A stretch of DNA of 64,000 nucleotides from Butyrivibrio sp. AE2015 (GCF_000420825.1 NZ_ATVR01000002.1:1-64000), one strand, 5' to 3'; shown: positions 17,305 through 26,634, counted from the first letter of the stretch. Program-made: numbers and translations. The notes: generated by a model from the letters alone, not told the origin.

Positions 17305-17514
17305 TTAGCACTGTGCACAGACATTTCCACCGCATGCTCCACCTGCAATATCTGTCATATCATCGATGCTGAGCTCTCCATTTGAAAGCTGTGCAAAATA
17401 CTTCTCAGCTTCATCCTTAGCAAGTTCTATGCCCTCAGCCTTAGCAAGCTCTAAAAGCTCATCAACACTCTTACATTTTGCAGCCTTCTCAATCTGTTCC
17501 TTTGTAAAGTTCAT
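17305..17514 (-). CDS. RiPP precursor peptide 1 (Nif11-like leader, Cys-rich core)
   Basis: A 69-residue peptide if started at the ATG at 17514. An ATG six bases earlier leaves only one base to AAGGAGG, whereas the chosen one has a seven-base spacing. The leader (about 59 residues) contains VDELLELAKAEGIELAKDEA and ends DIAGG. Core is ACGGNVCAQC, ten residues with three Cys, and it ends on Cys. It is the promoter-proximal gene of the operon (TTGACA and TAGAAT at 17571-17600). The small, Gly/Cys-rich core suits thioether or carbon crosslinking by SPASM enzymes. No similar core comes to mind. Confidence 0.92.
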   Translation of the reverse strand: MNFTKEQIEKAAKCKSVDELLELAKAEGIELAKDEAEKYFAQLSNGELSIDDMTDIAGGACGGNVCAQC

Positions 17515-17570
17515 TGCCATACCTCCTTAAAAACATAACAGCTCATTTACGGTTGAAAGTTTATACGAAT

Positions 17571-17600
17571 ATTCTATTACGTGTGGAAAAAAGCTGTCAA
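17571..17600 (-). promoter_or_regulatory. Promoter of the RiPP operon
   Basis: On the minus strand, TTGACA (17600-17595) and TAGAAT (17576-17571) are separated by 18 bases, a good vegetative promoter about 55 bases before the first precursor start. The following ribosome site is AAGGAGG. Confidence 0.75.
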
Positions 17601-17642
17601 CAAAATGGCTTTTGTTTATAAATATTTAATTTTTATCGATTT

Positions 17643-20045
17643 TTAGTCTGTCCTGAGAGCATCGATTGGCTTTAGTTTTGCGGCTTTATATGCCGGATTT
17701 ATACCAAAGAATATACCAAGTACAACAGACGCTCCCGACACAAGCACCACCATTACAGGGTCTACCACAAATGGAAATCCTACGAGCATGCATGCCACAT
17801 AGGATAAGCCAAGTCCAAGTGCCACACCTATGAGACCACCTATAAAAGTAAGCCTTGATGCATCCCCCAAAAACTGGAGCATGATATATCCCGTTCTTGC
17901 ACCAATAGATTTTCTTATGCCAATCTCTCTTGTTCTCTCCGTGACAGTAACAGTCATGATATTCATGACGCCAATTCCACCTACCACTATTGATATAGCC
18001 GCTATAACAGAACCTACATATTTTATGGCCTTGATTATCTTATCAAATCCACTCATGGTATCTTCTCTTGTTATGGTTATTGCCCCTTTTCCTCTTACCT
18101 CCAGCAAATTTTCTGCTATGGAAGAGAGTCTCTTAAGGGCATCATCAACACTGTCATGACCAAGGACCAGCTTACAGGAAGCAACGACCTGATCCGGATT
18201 TTTTCCCAAAAACTCGCTGGCTGTAGTGAAAGGCAAGTAGACAAAATAACAGTCTGTAGCTGCATTATCAAGGTCCCAGGCCGTACTTTCAGTAACTCCC
18301 ACGACTGTCAGATTATATGACTTTTGTCCAATTGTAATTGGCAGTTCTTTTCCAACAACATTGGTATAGCCAAAGATATCTTTTGCTGTAACCTCCGGTA
18401 TAACACAAACCCTGTTACACTCATAAATATCTTCAAAGCTGTAGTATCTTCCTACAATGAGCTTCATGGCATTTTCATATCCAAGAGCCTCACCATCACC
18501 AAAAAGATCTGCAGTCACATCTTTTCCTCTCTTGTTGACGGTCATGGCCGGTCCGCCTACAGCCTCAAGCATATCTATTCCATAAATATCCCCGGCATAA
18601 AGATCCTCAAGCGCTTTTAAAACATCGCGTGTTATGAACTTGTCTGTTTTGGTCTGATCGACTTTTAAAATTATGCCTGCTGCCCTCTTATTAAGATCTG
18701 CCTTCATCTGGGCCTCATAGCCATCACTCACGATAAGCACAACCAAAACAGCTGTAATACCGATAACAATACCAAGTATAGTAAGTCCACCTCTTACTCG
18801 TGTATTTTTGACATCGCTCATGAGATTTCTAAGAGCATCTATGGGTTTCATTCCGGAAGCCTTAGCAGCAGGATATAAACCAAAGAAAACTCCTATTATG
18901 ACAGAGAAAAGAGCTGCCATTACAATTTCCATCGGAGAAATAATGAATTTGAAACCCAGGAAATTACAGCCAATCTTCGCTGCGATAAGTCCTACAACAA
19001 TTCCAAGAATTCCTCCAAGAAGAGTCAAAAAAGCTGATTCAGCCAGGAACTGTATCATAACCGCTCCGGTCCTTGCACCTATGGATTTTCTGATACCTAT
19101 CTCCCTTGTTCTCTCTGTAACTGAGACAAGCATAATGTTCATAACGCCAATTCCGCCTACCACCAATGAAATGATAGCTATCAGGATCATGAACACACGA
19201 GCGCTGTTCATGACACTGCCAAAAACATCGCTTAGTCCCTCATATACTCTAAGCGGAATCAGTTCTTTATCCCTTATCATATGGTTCTGGGCTATGACAT
19301 TTCTTGCCTGTTCCGAAAGCTCTGAAAGGCGCTCAGGATGTGCATATACACTGACTCTGGTCAAAGCATCGGCATTGACGTTGTAATCTGCGCAGTAGGA
19401 GGTATATGGAACTTCAACAGATGCCATATATTCATCCCCCGGATCATCGAACATACTAAAAACTACTGAAGCAGTATTTTGTCTCAGTCCTACTACGGTA
19501 TAAGTTGCAGACTTTGCACCAATAGTAATCTCAATATCCATACCGATACAATTTCGCGTGCCAAATATTTTGTCAGCATCTGTATCGTTAATTACGCATA
19601 TCCTTGCTGCATTGTCCACCTGCTGCTCAGTAAAATATGATCCGGCTGCCATTACAGGTCCTTGAGCATAAAGTCCCCCCTCTGATCTGCCGACGATAGC
19701 TGCCAGATAAGATCCTCTTTTTGTTTTGATCTTTACTGACTCATACTCAGGAGATAAAACGGGTGTGATGCCATATATATCCGGAACACGCTCTTTTACT
19801 TCCTTAAGATCCTCACGTGTTATTCTTTCTGTTGTTTTGTTGACATTCATTGAGATATCACCGGTATTAGGCATAACGCTATCCAGTTCTCTGACCAGAA
19901 AATCCGTCATACCATTTCCCATAGTGACTACTATGACCACAGATGCAATACCGATGATAATGCCCAGCATCGTCATCAGCGTTCGGGTTTTGTTACTAAT
20001 TAGTTGTTTGACAGCACTTTTTAAAAATTCAAATAACTCGCCCAT
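17643..20045 (-). CDS. MacB/FtsX-type permease, two halves fused in one chain
   Basis: An 800-residue membrane protein made of two head-to-tail copies of the MacB permease unit. Each copy has a first membrane helix (near 15-40 and near 425-445), a large periplasm-like domain and three C-terminal helices, each preceded by the same phrase VTERTREIGIRKSIGARTG. The two halves share GGIGVMNIM and the closing PIDALR. Normally two separate permeases pair; here the dimer is built in. No MacB-like ATPase is encoded in the window, so it needs one encoded elsewhere. It runs in the direction of the RiPP operon and ends 129 bases before it, with a promoter in between and no clear terminator; a role in immunity or secretion is possible but unproven. 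Confidence 0.9.
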   Translation of the reverse strand: MGELFEFLKSAVKQLISNKTRTLMTMLGIIIGIASVVIVVTMGNGMTDFLVRELDSVMPNTGDISMNVNKTTERITREDLKEVKERVPDIYGITPVLSPEYESVKIKTKRGSYLAAIVGRSEGGLYAQGPVMAAGSYFTEQQVDNAARICVINDTDADKIFGTRNCIGMDIEITIGAKSATYTVVGLRQNTASVVFSMFDDPGDEYMASVEVPYTSYCADYNVNADALTRVSVYAHPERLSELSEQARNVIAQNHMIRDKELIPLRVYEGLSDVFGSVMNSARVFMILIAIISLVVGGIGVMNIMLVSVTERTREIGIRKSIGARTGAVMIQFLAESAFLTLLGGILGIVVGLIAAKIGCNFLGFKFIISPMEIVMAALFSVIIGVFFGLYPAAKASGMKPIDALRNLMSDVKNTRVRGGLTILGIVIGITAVLVVLIVSDGYEAQMKADLNKRAAGIILKVDQTKTDKFITRDVLKALEDLYAGDIYGIDMLEAVGGPAMTVNKRGKDVTADLFGDGEALGYENAMKLIVGRYYSFEDIYECNRVCVIPEVTAKDIFGYTNVVGKELPITIGQKSYNLTVVGVTESTAWDLDNAATDCYFVYLPFTTASEFLGKNPDQVVASCKLVLGHDSVDDALKRLSSIAENLLEVRGKGAITITREDTMSGFDKIIKAIKYVGSVIAAISIVVGGIGVMNIMTVTVTERTREIGIRKSIGARTGYIMLQFLGDASRLTFIGGLIGVALGLGLSYVACMLVGFPFVVDPVMVVLVSGASVVLGIFFGINPAYKAAKLKPIDALRTD

Positions 20046-20070
20046 TTTGCAATCTGCCTCTCTTAAGATG

Positions 20071-20104
20071 ATGATGCCGGCAAAATTACTTTCACCGGCA
20101 TCAT
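20071..20104 (-). repeat. Inverted repeat between tex and the fused permease
   Basis: ATGATGCCGG (20071-20080) and CCGGCATCAT (20095-20104) form a ten-base-pair stem on either strand. No T-run follows on the minus strand, so it is an uncertain terminator for tex or a leader structure of the permease gene. Confidence 0.45.
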
Positions 20105-20149
20105 TATATGATTAACAAGATTCCAAAATAATTATATCATTTTTTTGTA

Positions 20150-22816
20150 TTAGTCGTTAGCATTTCCTTTAAAAATGACAATGCCCTTTTTCTTGAACTT
20201 CTTAGGAGCCTCAGTAGTTGTTGCTGCAGGCTTTGCAGCTTCTGCAGGCGCTGATACTGCCTTTGGAGCAGCAGTCTTTTTAACAGGAGCAGCTTTCTTG
20301 GTTACTCCTGCTGCCTTTGCAACCTGATCAACAACTGAAGTTCTCTTTGGTGCAGGCTTTGAAGCCTTATCCTCTGCTTTTACCTTTGGTGCAGGTCTCT
20401 CTGCAGCTTTTGCAGCAGCTTCTGCAGCAACCTTTGCAGGATCCTGAAGCTTCATTGAAAGAGAAATTCTCTTTTTATCAAGCTCAACATCAAGAACCTG
20501 AACATCTACAATATCTCCTACGCTTACTGCCTCAAGAGGGTGTTTGATGTACTTGTCTGTGATGTGTGAGATATGAACAAGTCCATCCTGGTGAACACCT
20601 ATATCTACGAAACATCCAAAGTCGATTACGTTTCTTACTGTTCCCTTAAGTACCATTCCCGGCTTTAAGTCCTTCATATCAAGGACGTCGCTTCTAAGGA
20701 TTGGTGCAGGCATATTCTCACGAGGGTCTCTTGATGGTTTTTCAAGCTCTGAGAGGATATCTGTAAGTGTGATCTCACCGATTCCAAGTTCCTCTGCAAG
20801 TTTCTTTTTATCTGACTCAGATACTTTCTTTGACAGTGATCCTGCTGCAAGAGCTGTATTTGAAGTATTCTCAGTTTCTTTTTCCTTCTTTGAATTTGAA
20901 ACCTCCGCTTCTGTGACAGCAAGGTTACTTCCTGCAAGAGCTGCAGCAAGGGCCGCACCCATAGCTGTGCTTGTATTTCTGATAACTACCTGCTTTGCCT
21001 TTTTCTGTGGCTTTGGCTTTTCTTCCTTTTTAGCTGAAGGCTTTTCAAGTGAAGCCTTGGCAGCGTTCTTCTGAGCCTGTCTTACATCATCAAATGTGAT
21101 TCCAAGCTTATCCATGAGTTTTAATGTAGCATCATAGGATTCAGGATGAACACTTGTGGCATCGAGAGGGTTCTCGCCGTCAGCAATCCTTAAGAAACCT
21201 GCACACTGCTCATATGCCTTAGGCCCGAGCTTTGGTACATTTAAAAGCTCTGCTCTGCTGTTAAACTTACCGTTTTCTTCTCTATATTCAACAATATTCT
21301 TGGCAATAACTTTGCTGATACCTGAAATGTACTGAAGAAGTGGAGCTGATGCTGTGTTGAGGTCTACACCAACTTTGTTAACGCAGGTCTCTACTACACC
21401 TTCAAGGGCTTCTCCAAGTTTTTTCTGGTTCATGTCGTGCTGGTACTGACCAACACCGATTGACTTAGGATCGATCTTAACAAGCTCTGCCAAAGGATCC
21501 TGAAGTCTTCTGGCAATTGAAGCTGCGCTACGCTGTCCTACATCAAACTGTGGGAATTCCTCTGTAGCAAGCTTACTTGCTGAGTAAACTGAAGCACCTG
21601 CCTCACTTACGATTACGTACTGAACAGGCTTATCCAGCTCTTTTATCAGCTCGACAATAACCTGCTCTGACTCTCTTGAAGCAGTACCGTTACCAACTGA
21701 AATAAGGTCAACGTCATATTTGTCGATGAGCTTTTTAAGCTCGACCTTAGCCTCCTCAACTTTGTTCTGAGGTGCTGTAGGATAGATGACCTTTGTATCA
21801 AGGACCTTACCTGTTGCATCTACGATTGCGAGCTTGCAGCCTGTTCTGAAAGCAGGGTCCCAGCCAAGGACTGTCTTGCCGGCAATAGGTGGTGCCATAA
21901 GAAGCTGAGTGAGGTTTTTGCCAAATACGGAAATAGCGCCATCCTCAGCCTTTTCTGTGAGCTCGTTTCTGATATCACGCTCGATAGCAGGAGCAATAAG
22001 TCTTTCATATGCATCCTGGTTGATTTCTTTTATTACAGGAGTTGTGACAGGATTGTCGTTTTTGAGCATCTTTTTGTCAAGGTACTGCAAAATCTGCTCT
22101 TCGGGTGCCTCAATCTTAACAACCAGGAACTTCTCTGCCTCTCCACGGTTAAGAGCAAGTACTCTGTGTCCGAGAACTTTTTTAACAGGCTCTTCGTAGT
22201 TGTAGTACATCTCGTACACGCTCTGAGCCTTCTCATCCTTGGCCTTACTGGTAAGCACGCCCTGCTCCATTGTAGTTTCTCTTATGTATGTTCTGAAGTC
22301 AGCGTTATCAGAAACATCCTCAGCTATGATATCCATAGCTCCCTGAAGTGCCTCAGCAGGGTCATTAACTCCTTTTTCAGGGTCAACGAATGCAGCAGCC
22401 TCCTCCTGGAGCGGCTTTGTTGTTTCCTGCGCCAAAAGAATATTTGCAAGACCTTCAAGTCCCTTTTCTCTTGCGACGCTGGCTCTTGTCTTTCTCTTTG
22501 GTCTGTATGGAAGATAAAGATCCTCCAGAGCTACCATTGTTTCTGCAGCTATGATCTTGGCTTTGAGTTCGTCAGTCATCTTGCCCTGTTCTTCAATAGA
22601 AGCAAGTACCTGCTCTCTGCGCTCTTCAAGGCCTCTTAAATACTTAAGCCTTTCATCAAGATTACGAAGCTGCTCATCATTAAGTGAGCCCGTTACTTCC
22701 TTTCTGTAACGAGAAATGAATGGGATGGTGTTGCCTTCGTCAATAAGTTTGACAGCAGCCTCTACCTGCCACTTTTCCACGTTAAGTTCTTCTTTGATCT
22801 TTAATACAATATCCAT
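20150..22816 (-). CDS. tex: Tex-type RNA-binding transcription accessory protein
   Basis: Cytoplasmic nucleic-acid-binding protein of the Tex family. The chain has the Tex N-terminal helices (EKWQVEAAVKLIDEGNTIPFISRYRKE), a YqgF-like RNase-H fold (TGCKLAIVDATGKVLDT), a helix-hairpin-helix pair (about 470-560) and an S1 domain (GMVLKGTVRNVIDFGCFVDIGVHQDGLVHISH). At 888 residues it is about 150 longer than most: a Lys/Ala/Pro-rich insert lies between the helix-hairpin-helix and S1 parts (about 590-680), and a further Ala/Lys/Pro tail follows S1. The gene stands alone. The insert and tail look like flexible, low-complexity linkers. Confidence 0.95.
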   Translation of the reverse strand: MDIVLKIKEELNVEKWQVEAAVKLIDEGNTIPFISRYRKEVTGSLNDEQLRNLDERLKYLRGLEERREQVLASIEEQGKMTDELKAKIIAAETMVALEDLYLPYRPKRKTRASVAREKGLEGLANILLAQETTKPLQEEAAAFVDPEKGVNDPAEALQGAMDIIAEDVSDNADFRTYIRETTMEQGVLTSKAKDEKAQSVYEMYYNYEEPVKKVLGHRVLALNRGEAEKFLVVKIEAPEEQILQYLDKKMLKNDNPVTTPVIKEINQDAYERLIAPAIERDIRNELTEKAEDGAISVFGKNLTQLLMAPPIAGKTVLGWDPAFRTGCKLAIVDATGKVLDTKVIYPTAPQNKVEEAKVELKKLIDKYDVDLISVGNGTASRESEQVIVELIKELDKPVQYVIVSEAGASVYSASKLATEEFPQFDVGQRSAASIARRLQDPLAELVKIDPKSIGVGQYQHDMNQKKLGEALEGVVETCVNKVGVDLNTASAPLLQYISGISKVIAKNIVEYREENGKFNSRAELLNVPKLGPKAYEQCAGFLRIADGENPLDATSVHPESYDATLKLMDKLGITFDDVRQAQKNAAKASLEKPSAKKEEKPKPQKKAKQVVIRNTSTAMGAALAAALAGSNLAVTEAEVSNSKKEKETENTSNTALAAGSLSKKVSESDKKKLAEELGIGEITLTDILSELEKPSRDPRENMPAPILRSDVLDMKDLKPGMVLKGTVRNVIDFGCFVDIGVHQDGLVHISHITDKYIKHPLEAVSVGDIVDVQVLDVELDKKRISLSMKLQDPAKVAAEAAAKAAERPAPKVKAEDKASKPAPKRTSVVDQVAKAAGVTKKAAPVKKTAAPKAVSAPAEAAKPAATTTEAPKKFKKKGIVIFKGNAND

Positions 22817-23004
22817 ACTTCCCTCGCTTATAAAAAGCTATTTAATAATAAATTTTTGCTGAAAATTCTATAAATCAGCACACTCCCCTATTATACCAAG
22901 CATTTTGCACTGTTTTCAAGACTTACATAAAGGCCCAAACATTGTAAAAAAGCGGTTAATATTGTATATTTAATGTATGAAATTATGTTCGCGAGGAGTT
23001 TTGT

Positions 23005-23409
23005 ATGGGCGATAACGGGGATGATAAGTACTACTACAATAATTACAACTACAACAAGAGTCACAATCAGCTTGACAGCCACGTAAACATGGCCACTGTA
23101 GCTCTTGTTACAGGACTTATAGCTATTCCTCTTTGTTTTGTCATGAATATAGGCATCGTCCTTGGAGGAGTGGCAGTTGTCCTTGGCATTTTGTCTAAGG
23201 GTTTAGAGAAAAAGCTTCTCCCTCAGGCAAAGCGCGGAATTATATATGGAACTATCGGTATAGTTCTAGGTTACATTGTTTTTGTTTCATCTATGCATAC
23301 TATTCTTACTGATCCTACCTACAGACAGCAACTCAACCAGATGTCCGAGCAGATGAACGGTCAGAGTTTTGATGATCTGTTAAAAGAGCTGGGGCTAAGT
23401 GACCTGTAA
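23005..23409 (+). CDS. Small DUF4190-like membrane protein
   Basis: A 134-residue protein: an Asn/Tyr-rich hydrophilic N-terminus (about 1-28), two membrane helices (about 30-70, ALVTGLIAIPLCFVMNIGIVLGGVAVVLGILS) and a third (about 80-98), then an extracytoplasmic tail. The G-x-A-x-x-LGI pattern is DUF4190-like. GAGGAG lies eight bases before the ATG. First of a plus-strand run of four genes. No function is known. Confidence 0.75.
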   Translation: MGDNGDDKYYYNNYNYNKSHNQLDSHVNMATVALVTGLIAIPLCFVMNIGIVLGGVAVVLGILSKGLEKKLLPQAKRGIIYGTIGIVLGYIVFVSSMHTILTDPTYRQQLNQMSEQMNGQSFDDLLKELGLSDL

Positions 23410-23441
23410 CAGTAAGAGTCCTATGTTGAAAAGAGGTGCCT

Positions 23442-23939
23442 ATGAGTATGATCGGTGCAATAGGCGGCGGATATGGAATGTTTGGAGGTTATGCAGCATC
23501 TTCCACAAGTGCTGCAGAAGCTACAAAACCTATCCTTAATCCAAACGAATCTACCCAGAAAGCTCCTGGAAAAACATCATCTCCTGCAGAGTGTGAGACC
23601 TGCAAGAACCGAAAATATCAGGACGGTTCCGATGAGATGGTTTCCTTTAAGAGCGCACAGCACATTGATCCTGCAGCGGCAGGTGCAAGAGTCCGCGGTC
23701 ACGAGGCGGAACATGTGAGTAATGCATATAAAGACGCAGCCCAGAACAACGGCAAAGTCTTACAGGCTTCTGTTTCTATCAAGACAGCTGTATGTCCTGA
23801 GTGCGGACGCGTTTATGTAAGCGGTGGAACGACAGCCACCAAAATAAAATACGAAAACGAGGAGAATCCTTATCAGAAGGCGAGAAAGTCCATGGACAGA
23901 CAGGGGCTTGTGGGGAACAATGTAGATCTTGCCGGATAA
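23442..23939 (+). CDS. SprA-related putative zinc metalloprotease-like protein
   Basis: A 165-residue cytoplasmic-looking protein. The sequence RGHEAEHV contains an HExxH motif, the core of zincin metal sites, and CPECGRVYVSGG and a CETC pair suggest a Cys metal site. This fits the SprA-related family. The start is ATG 23442 because AGAGG lies five bases before it; a GTG at 23436 is in frame but overlaps the Shine-Dalgarno. It is the second gene of the plus-strand group. A protease role is plausible but has not been shown. Confidence 0.65.
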   Translation: MSMIGAIGGGYGMFGGYAASSTSAAEATKPILNPNESTQKAPGKTSSPAECETCKNRKYQDGSDEMVSFKSAQHIDPAAAGARVRGHEAEHVSNAYKDAAQNNGKVLQASVSIKTAVCPECGRVYVSGGTTATKIKYENEENPYQKARKSMDRQGLVGNNVDLAG

Positions 23940-23958
23940 GGCGGGGTTTATTATCAAA

Positions 23959-24693
23959 ATGACTAATCTAAAATCATCAGCAGAACTTAAAGCAATCGCC
24001 AAAGAGCGTTCTCTTGAAAAGTACGGAACACTTATATCTGCGGATCTTATCGTCATCATCATACAGCTGGTTCTGTCTGGTATTGTCACTGTTTCCAGTT
24101 CCGGAAGCATAGTTCAGTATGTGATAAATGAAGTAATAGTGCTTATTGTAAGCATTCTTTTAGGTGTGCTTGTTTCAGGCAAGACATACCTTTATATGAA
24201 TCTGATCTATTCACAGAATGTCTCTATTTCAGATCTCTTTTTCGGATTTAAGATATTCCCTGAAAAGGCCGTGAAGGTTCAGTCTCTTTTTGTGCTTGTA
24301 GACTTCGTTATAGGGCTTCCTGCCACATATCTTCTCTACCTCACACAGCACAACACTTCACCGAATCTGCTCCTTGGAACAATACTTGCTCTTTTCGTAG
24401 AGCTCATTGTTAATATTTATATTCGTCTAACTTATTCACAGGCCTTTTACCTTCTTCATGATTTCCAGGACAGAAGTGCAAAAGAGCTGTTGGCAACAAG
24501 CAGACGCCTCATGAAAGGCAATCGTTTTAAACTTCTTTATCTCAACGTATCATTTATCCCGATCATGCTCCTTGGTGTGATAACTCTTTTTATCCCCCTT
24601 CTGTGGATAAATGTATATCGCAATGCTACACTTGCAGCATTTTATCAGGACCTTATTATGCAGTACGCGCATAACAATACAGTAGAACACTAA
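23959..24693 (+). CDS. DUF975-like multi-helix membrane protein
   Basis: A 244-residue integral membrane protein with five or six helices (from about residue 22 to 230). It opens with SSAELKAIAKERSLEKYG and closes with a helix and AFYQDLI, features common in DUF975 proteins. I chose ATG 23959 over an in-frame TTG at 23929 that overlaps the previous gene, since AAGGCGGGG lies about 12 bases before it. Ends 14 bases before the GH2 gene. No function can be given. Confidence 0.75.
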   Translation: MTNLKSSAELKAIAKERSLEKYGTLISADLIVIIIQLVLSGIVTVSSSGSIVQYVINEVIVLIVSILLGVLVSGKTYLYMNLIYSQNVSISDLFFGFKIFPEKAVKVQSLFVLVDFVIGLPATYLLYLTQHNTSPNLLLGTILALFVELIVNIYIRLTYSQAFYLLHDFQDRSAKELLATSRRLMKGNRFKLLYLNVSFIPIMLLGVITLFIPLLWINVYRNATLAAFYQDLIMQYAHNNTVEH

Positions 24694-24707
24694 AAGGATG
24701 GTATGTT

Positions 24708-26633
24708 ATGGACTTAATTGATGCAATCAAAGCTATCGATAAGCCCCACGAAGATGACATTCTGAACAGACTCTACACGACTTGGGGTGAAAACATTGAT
24801 CCTGCCAATCTGTTAAAAGAATATCCTCGTCCGCAGTTCGTCCGTGATAGCTATGTCAATCTCAACGGATATTGGGAATATCTTTTTGCCCCTGTTAATT
24901 CAAAAGATGAGCTTCCTTCCCGCATGGAAGGAAATATTCTTGTACCGTTTTCACCGGAAGCCATTCTTTCAGGCGTTGAAAAAAGACTCCTTCCGGATCA
25001 GCTTCTATGGTATAAAAAGAATCTCCCCTGTATCACAAGAAAATCCCGCACTTCAAGGATTCTTCTGCATTTTGGAGCAGTCGACCAGTTTGCTGATGTA
25101 TTTGTAAATGACTCCCTTGTTGGTTCTCACAGCGGCGGATATCTGCCATTTACAATTGATATAACTGATTTCCTTATTTTCAATGAGGATAATCTAAGTA
25201 CAGCCGATAACACGATTTACCTAAGGGTTCGAGACACCAGTGATTCATCCTATCACAGCCGCGGTAAGCAGACTTTAAAACGCGGTGGCATGTACTACAC
25301 AGCTCAAAGCGGAATCTGGCAGACTGTATGGATTGAAGAAGTTCCTGAAGTCTATGTCAGAGAGATCAAGATACATCCCGGCGCAGACCTTCATTCGGTG
25401 ACTATAGAAGTTGCAACCAACAAAAAAGCTACCGTAACAGTGAAGATTCCCGGCCACGAACTTGTTAAGTCACCTGACTCTGACACTCGTCCCGGAACAA
25501 CCTTTAGTGGAGAATGGTCTTTTTCTTCAGACACGTATCCTACTATCGGTGTAGATCACTCTGCTATTGCACCTTCCTATTACAGTTTTAAATTCAAGAT
25601 TGAAAGTCCTCATCTGTGGAGTCCGGAGGATCCTTACCTGTATCCGATCCAGATCTTATGCGGCCAGGATCACGTAAGCTCCTATTTTGCCATGAGGTCC
25701 TTTGAAGTCAAATATGACGACAGAGGTAAATCCAGGTTCTTCTTAAACGGAAGGCCATATTTCCTCATGGGAGTTCTGGATCAGGGCTACTGGCCCGATG
25801 GTCTTTACACTGCTCCATCTGATGATGCACTTATATATGACATAACAGAAATGAAACGACTTCATTTCAACATGATGCGCAAGCACATAAAAGTTGAGTC
25901 TGCCCGCTGGTACTACCACTGCGACAGACTTGGAATGATAGTATGGCAGGATATGGTAAGTGGCGGCTCTTCCTATGCCAAGCCCGTGGTTTCTTATCTG
26001 CCAACTCTTTTCCCTAAGGTATTCGGGCGTATGTCCGACGGACCGGCCTACTACAAGACTTTCTCAAGAGGCTCAGCTGAAGGCCGCAGGGAATGGCTCG
26101 ATGAAATGCAGAACACCATAAGATATCTCTACAACGTTCCCAGTATTGCAACCTGGGTACTATTTAACGAAGGCTGGGGGCAGTTCAACGCCGCAGGAGC
26201 CACCATTATGGCAAAAGAGCTGGATAAGACCCGACCTGTTGACCAGGCCAGCGGATGGTTTGATGAGGGAAGCGGTGACTTTAGAAGTGTCCACAATTAC
26301 TTCAGGCCTTTGTCTGTAGAAAACGATCCTAAGGGACGTGCATTCGTTATATCAGAGTATGGCGGATACACATGTCACATAAGCGGTCATTCAAGCGTAG
26401 ACAGGGTTTACGGCTATAAAAAATACGACACCTTAGATGACCTTGGTGTCGCTTATTACAATCTTATAAATGCGGATCTAAAACCGCTAATTCCAAAGGG
26501 GCTGGCCGGTGCAGTATATACGCAGGTCTCCGACGTTGAGGAAGAGGTTAATGGTCTTATGACCTACGACCGCAAGATAACCAAGATAAATCCTGACCTG
26601 GACCCAAACATGACAAAAAGAATTAATTCTTAA
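24708..26633 (+). CDS. Glycoside hydrolase family 2 enzyme, cytoplasmic
   Basis: A 641-residue retaining glycosidase without signal peptide. Domains: jelly-roll sugar-binding (about 35-200; VFVNDSLVGSHSGGYLPFTI), immunoglobulin-like (about 210-330), then the TIM barrel (from about 340; RKHIKVESARWYYHCDRLGMIVWQD). The likely acid/base is Glu488 in WVLFNEGWGQ and the nucleophile Glu550 in VISEYGGY. GH2 covers beta-galactosidases, glucuronidases and mannosidases; substrate is not decided here. AGGATGG precedes the ATG. Confidence 0.9.
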   Translation: MDLIDAIKAIDKPHEDDILNRLYTTWGENIDPANLLKEYPRPQFVRDSYVNLNGYWEYLFAPVNSKDELPSRMEGNILVPFSPEAILSGVEKRLLPDQLLWYKKNLPCITRKSRTSRILLHFGAVDQFADVFVNDSLVGSHSGGYLPFTIDITDFLIFNEDNLSTADNTIYLRVRDTSDSSYHSRGKQTLKRGGMYYTAQSGIWQTVWIEEVPEVYVREIKIHPGADLHSVTIEVATNKKATVTVKIPGHELVKSPDSDTRPGTTFSGEWSFSSDTYPTIGVDHSAIAPSYYSFKFKIESPHLWSPEDPYLYPIQILCGQDHVSSYFAMRSFEVKYDDRGKSRFFLNGRPYFLMGVLDQGYWPDGLYTAPSDDALIYDITEMKRLHFNMMRKHIKVESARWYYHCDRLGMIVWQDMVSGGSSYAKPVVSYLPTLFPKVFGRMSDGPAYYKTFSRGSAEGRREWLDEMQNTIRYLYNVPSIATWVLFNEGWGQFNAAGATIMAKELDKTRPVDQASGWFDEGSGDFRSVHNYFRPLSVENDPKGRAFVISEYGGYTCHISGHSSVDRVYGYKKYDTLDDLGVAYYNLINADLKPLIPKGLAGAVYTQVSDVEEEVNGLMTYDRKITKINPDLDPNMTKRINS

Positions 26634-26634
26634 G

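Noticed and set aside
22166-22639. 157-codon plus-strand frame inside tex
   Set aside because: Shadow of tex; strongly hydrophobic and Cys-rich composition without start signals.
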